NCBI GenBank assembly: GCA_041753075.1
Contig: JBGSVE010000007.1
Span: 1-64,000, forward strand
Direction: 5' to 3'
From: UBA6163 sp041753075
Lineage (GTDB): Bacteria > Planctomycetota > Planctomycetia > Pirellulales > Pirellulaceae
Length of the DNA stretch: 64,000 bases
In this document: piece after piece, positions 63,173 through 64,000 of the stretch
How the letters are laid out: every line of letters starts with the position of its first letter
Position numbering within the stretch: the stretch's first letter is position 1
Notes under the pieces: model-generated
What the model was told of the DNA's origin: nothing
Seen by the model: the letters and a program-made list of their open reading frames with translations, nothing else
The model's database searches: none
Program-made: the position numbers and the translations under genes

Positions 63173-64000
63173 GTGGCTGTTTCGCAGCGTGGCGCTGGCG
63201 CTTGGCGTGATGCCGATCGTCGGTGCGGAGTTGGCCTTGCGCGTGATGGGCGTGGCGGCGGCCGATTCGCAGTCGCTCAGCGCGATCGACAATCGTCCGC
63301 TGGTTGACCTGCATTCGCTGCGACCGTTGTTCGAGCGTTCCAGTGACTCCGCCAGGATGCAGATTGGCCAGTCACGAATGAATTACTTTTGTCCCGCCAA
63401 TTTTCGCGTCGAGAAGTCGGCGAACGAGTTGCGAGTCTTTGCCTTGGGCGGTTCGACGACCCAGGGCCAACCGTATCGCACCGAAACCGCCTTTCCGTTT
63501 TGGTTGGGGCTGCGATTGCAGTCGGCGATGCCGTCGCGCGATGTGCAAGTGGTCAATTGTGGCGGCATTTCTTATGCGAGTTACCGCGTGGCGGCGATTC
63601 TCGATGAAGTGCTGCGGTACGAACCGGATTTGATTGTGCTTTACACCGGGCACAATGAATTTCTCGAGGCGCGGACGTATCACTTGCAGCGCCAAGTGCC
63701 ACGTTGGTTGGCGGGACCATTGTCAATCGTCGCCGACTTGCGATTGGGACGTCTGGCGGCGCGATGGATTTCCTCGGATGAATCGGCGGTGCCGCCGACG
63801 TCACTGTCCAGCGAAGTCGATACCTTGCTTGACCATACCGATGGCATGGAGGCATATGTGCGCGATGACGATTGGAATGCGGGCGTTCACCGGCACTTCG
63901 AGTCGACGCTGGCCGCGATGGTCCGTCGCTGCCAAGTTGCCAAAGTGCCGCTGGTGCTTTGTGTTCCCGCAGGCGACTTGGTCAAGACACCGCCGTTTAA
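63141..64000 (+). CDS. SGNH/GDSL-like hydrolase, 3'-truncated by the window edge
   Basis: ATG 63141 (ATGATGACTTCGAGT) lies inside the regulator 3' end, a 32-base overlap. 286 codons are visible before the window ends. An N-terminal basic stretch and a hydrophobic segment (LFRSVALALGVMPIVGAELAL) are followed by VFALGGSTTQGQPYRTETAF, block I of SGNH hydrolases with GGSTT around the nucleophile position, VNCGGISYASYRV (block II) and VLYTGHNEFLEAR (block III-like GHNE). Membrane-anchored proteins with this pattern often carry TPR C-termini in Planctomycetes. The catalytic Asp/His block lies beyond the window. Confidence 0.78.
   Translation, partial: MMTSSRTNRRKWLFRSVALALGVMPIVGAELALRVMGVAAADSQSLSAIDNRPLVDLHSLRPLFERSSDSARMQIGQSRMNYFCPANFRVEKSANELRVFALGGSTTQGQPYRTETAFPFWLGLRLQSAMPSRDVQVVNCGGISYASYRVAAILDEVLRYEPDLIVLYTGHNEFLEARTYHLQRQVPRWLAGPLSIVADLRLGRLAARWISSDESAVPPTSLSSEVDTLLDHTDGMEAYVRDDDWNAGVHRHFESTLAAMVRRCQVAKVPLVLCVPAGDLVKTPPF

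Noticed and set aside
1..64000. CRISPR array, prophage, insertion sequence or integron
   Set aside because: No regularly spaced direct repeats, no transposase or integrase, and no phage structural gene were seen in reading either strand.

Overview
The window looks like chromosomal DNA of a planctomycete, most likely a Rhodopirellula/Pirellula-type member of the Pirellulaceae. This is inferred from the gene content: a giant exoprotein whose N-terminus carries the planctomycete LExRxLFAA export motif and which ends in a dockerin, a PEP-CTERM protein, a secreted FGly-type sulfatase next to rhamnose genes, many long lineage-specific secreted proteins, few strong Shine-Dalgarno sites, and frequent GTG/TTG starts. 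No rRNA, tRNA, CRISPR array, insertion sequence or phage gene was seen.

Layout. 1-2.4 kb: a DUF485/ActP-type symporter operon on the minus strand. 2.6-13 kb: an LRR membrane protein, an orphan HlyD/RND adaptor, a large secreted protein with an M50 metalloprotease, and a three-gene TadE/TadG-like set, one member of which has a 29-residue polyglutamine tract followed by polyproline. 13-17 kb: AIM24-like protein, small membrane protein, moeA, mobA and a LOG-family gene; the last three overlap end to start. 17-24 kb: dinucleotide-binding protein, a probable arrestin-like pair, a P-loop ATPase, a coiled-coil membrane protein, a four-heme c-type cytochrome and a secreted protein. 24-32 kb: a TPR-thioredoxin protein, then a rhamnose module (AraC regulator coupled to a sulfatase, divergent from rhaA, an NCS1-like permease and a 65-residue membrane protein).

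32-45.6 kb holds the most interesting locus: a minus-strand set encoding a DUF4132 protein, a 1683-residue protein of unknown family, a MoxR AAA+ ATPase, a DUF5682-vWA fusion and a SWIM zinc-finger protein. This is the component set of the uncharacterised E. coli yehI(molR)-yehL-yehM-yehP-yehQ cluster, with YehM and YehP fused. A two-gene plus-strand cassette (77-residue protein and a retropepsin-like protease) sits inside it.

45.8-54.6 kb: a 2683-residue exoprotein combining three phosphoesterase-type modules (5'-nucleotidase, phytase-like, PhoX-like), preceded by 11-bp direct repeats that look like a Pho box, then a PEP-CTERM protein. 54.6-64 kb: small secreted and membrane proteins, a YHYH protein, agmatine deiminase, an esterase, a histone-H1-like basic protein, a TrhO-RluA fusion, a decayed GxxExxY gene, an NtrC-type regulator and a truncated SGNH-hydrolase-like gene at the edge.

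Two dispersed intergenic repeat families run through the window: five copies of a ~68-bp imperfect palindrome and three loci with a shorter ATTGTAGAACGG-type element.
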